NCBI GenBank assembly: GCA_964608495.1
Contig: CAZSOQ010000113.1
Coordinates: 1 to 16,729 of the forward strand
Direction of reading: 5' to 3'
Length of the DNA: 16,729 bases
From: JAKORR01 sp964608495
Lineage (GTDB): Bacteria > Armatimonadota > Zipacnadia > Zipacnadales > FEN-943
Below are positions 15,986 through 16,729 of this stretch, in pieces. A program made the translations under genes and the position numbers. The number at the start of each line of letters is the position of its first letter. Position 1 is the first letter of the stretch. The notes beneath the pieces are model-generated. The model was not told where the DNA came from. It saw only the letters and a list, made by a program, of their open reading frames with translations, and searched no databases.

Positions 15986-16615
15986 GTGGCTGTGTTGCTG
16001 GCGTGGGTGAGGCAGAAGAAGATCAAGGGGCTGATTGCGCGGCTGGGCAGCTTAGACCCGGGGGTGCGCGACGCGGCCAGCAGGGACCTGGTGGCGATCG
16101 GGGCGCAGGCCGTCCCTGCTCTCATCGAGGAACTGCGAAGCGGCGCGGCGCGCACGCGCGCGATCGCGGCCACGCTGTTGGGTAGGATCCGCGACATGTC
16201 CGCGGTCCATGCGCTCATAGAGCGGCTGCGTGACGAGGACGGTGCGGTGCAGAGGGCCGCGGCATCGGCGCTGGGCGACATCGGCGCGCCCGCCGTACCG
16301 TCGCTTATCGCACGGCTGCAGGACGCCGACGCCGAGACGCGGACGGCGGCCGCGTGGGCCCTCGGCGAAGCCGAGGACACCCGGGCGGTGCCCTTCCTGG
16401 TCGACCGCCTGCGGGACAAGGACCTCAACGTCCGCCGGGCCGCCGCGGATGCCCTCGGCCGGATCTGCGACGCCACCGCCGTTCCCGCCCTCATCGAGCT
16501 GCTTCACGATGAGAGCACGGCGGTCCGCCAGGTCGCGGCAGTCGCGCTGGACAAGATCGCGACCCCACCGGCCCTGGCGGCGCTGCAGCAGTGGCGAGCG
16601 GAGCGAGGTCGCTAG
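15986..16615 (+). CDS. HEAT-repeat protein (PBS-lyase-type repeats)
   Basis: A 209-residue protein made almost entirely of six HEAT-like repeats of 30-31 residues, at about 14-43, 44-74, 75-104, 105-135, 136-166 and 167-197. Each follows the pattern P-x-L-I-x-x-L-x-D-x-D-x-x-V-R-x-A-A-x-x-A-L-G, as in 'PFLVDRLRDKDLNVRRAAAD'. This is the E/Z-type (phycobilisome-lyase-like) HEAT repeat, which makes a curved helical solenoid for protein-protein contact. There are no catalytic residues, no signal peptide and no membrane segment, so it is probably a cytoplasmic scaffold. The start is the GTG at 15986, 8 bp after AAGGAGG (15971-15977). The frame is open back to 15659, but that part is low-complexity. 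The partner is unknown. Confidence 0.88.
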   Translation: MAVLLAWVRQKKIKGLIARLGSLDPGVRDAASRDLVAIGAQAVPALIEELRSGAARTRAIAATLLGRIRDMSAVHALIERLRDEDGAVQRAAASALGDIGAPAVPSLIARLQDADAETRTAAAWALGEAEDTRAVPFLVDRLRDKDLNVRRAAADALGRICDATAVPALIELLHDESTAVRQVAAVALDKIATPPALAALQQWRAERGR

Positions 16616-16729
16616 GACCGGCCGCGGTAGCAGCGCCGCGTCTCATCCCTCGCCTGCGCTTGCGACGCCCCAGGGAAAGGGTGGGCTGAGTGGCTGCCGG
16701 GGCCGTGCACCGGGCGGGCCTGTCAGGCT

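Noticed and set aside
15435..16010. Plus-strand open frame of 191 codons before the HEAT-repeat gene
   Set aside because: It has a possible GAGGG ribosome site and a TACAAT box upstream, but the product is Arg/Ser/Pro/Gly-rich without motifs and runs into the HEAT gene in another frame.

Overview
The window is very G+C-rich, with strong third-position G/C bias in every gene. It carries a mix of S1 sulfatase, GH29 fucosidase, parallel beta-helix protein, DUF6785/DUF6784 membrane protein and HEAT-repeat protein. This mix suggests a polysaccharide-degrading bacterium of the Planctomycetota / PVC or Armatimonadota kind, probably from an environmental assembly. That placement is inferred from family content; there is no rRNA or other marker gene here. 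I see no tRNA, rRNA, IS element, CRISPR array or phage gene.

Layout. Plus strand at the left: the 3' end of a beta-helix protein (3-464), then a sulfatase (613-2073). All following genes up to 15085 are on the minus strand. In left-to-right order they are: two tandem paralogous proteins of unknown function (2133-3569 and 3646-5019), a GH29 alpha-L-fucosidase (5120-6346), a TPR-like multi-spanning membrane protein (6462-8180), a DUF6785/DUF6784 membrane protein (8289-10283), a small winged-helix regulator (10390-10674) in an operon with a membrane protein whose frame is broken at a G6 run (10680-11428), and a large secreted protein with an alpha/alpha-toroid domain (11687-15085). A gene-poor stretch of 900 bp follows. 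A plus-strand HEAT-repeat protein (15986-16615) closes the window.

How the genes may work together. The beta-helix protein, sulfatase, fucosidase and large secreted toroid protein fit the breakdown of a sulfated, fucose-containing polysaccharide. The sulfatase and fucosidase both lack a signal peptide and so probably act on material already imported; the toroid protein has a clear signal peptide. The DUF6785 protein could be the transporter, but this is only a guess from its membrane topology. The tandem paralogs end in a domain that resembles the C-terminal part of GspG-type pseudopilins.

The best regulatory signal is upstream of the membrane-protein/winged-helix operon. A TTGACA-17-TACAAA promoter has a perfect 15-bp palindrome over its -10 box and a second inverted repeat over the expected transcription start, which suggests autoregulation by the winged-helix protein. 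The most unusual coding signal is the frame break in the first gene of that operon. It lies exactly on a G_GGG_GGC heptamer, so it is either an indel (biological or assembly) or a -1 frameshift site.
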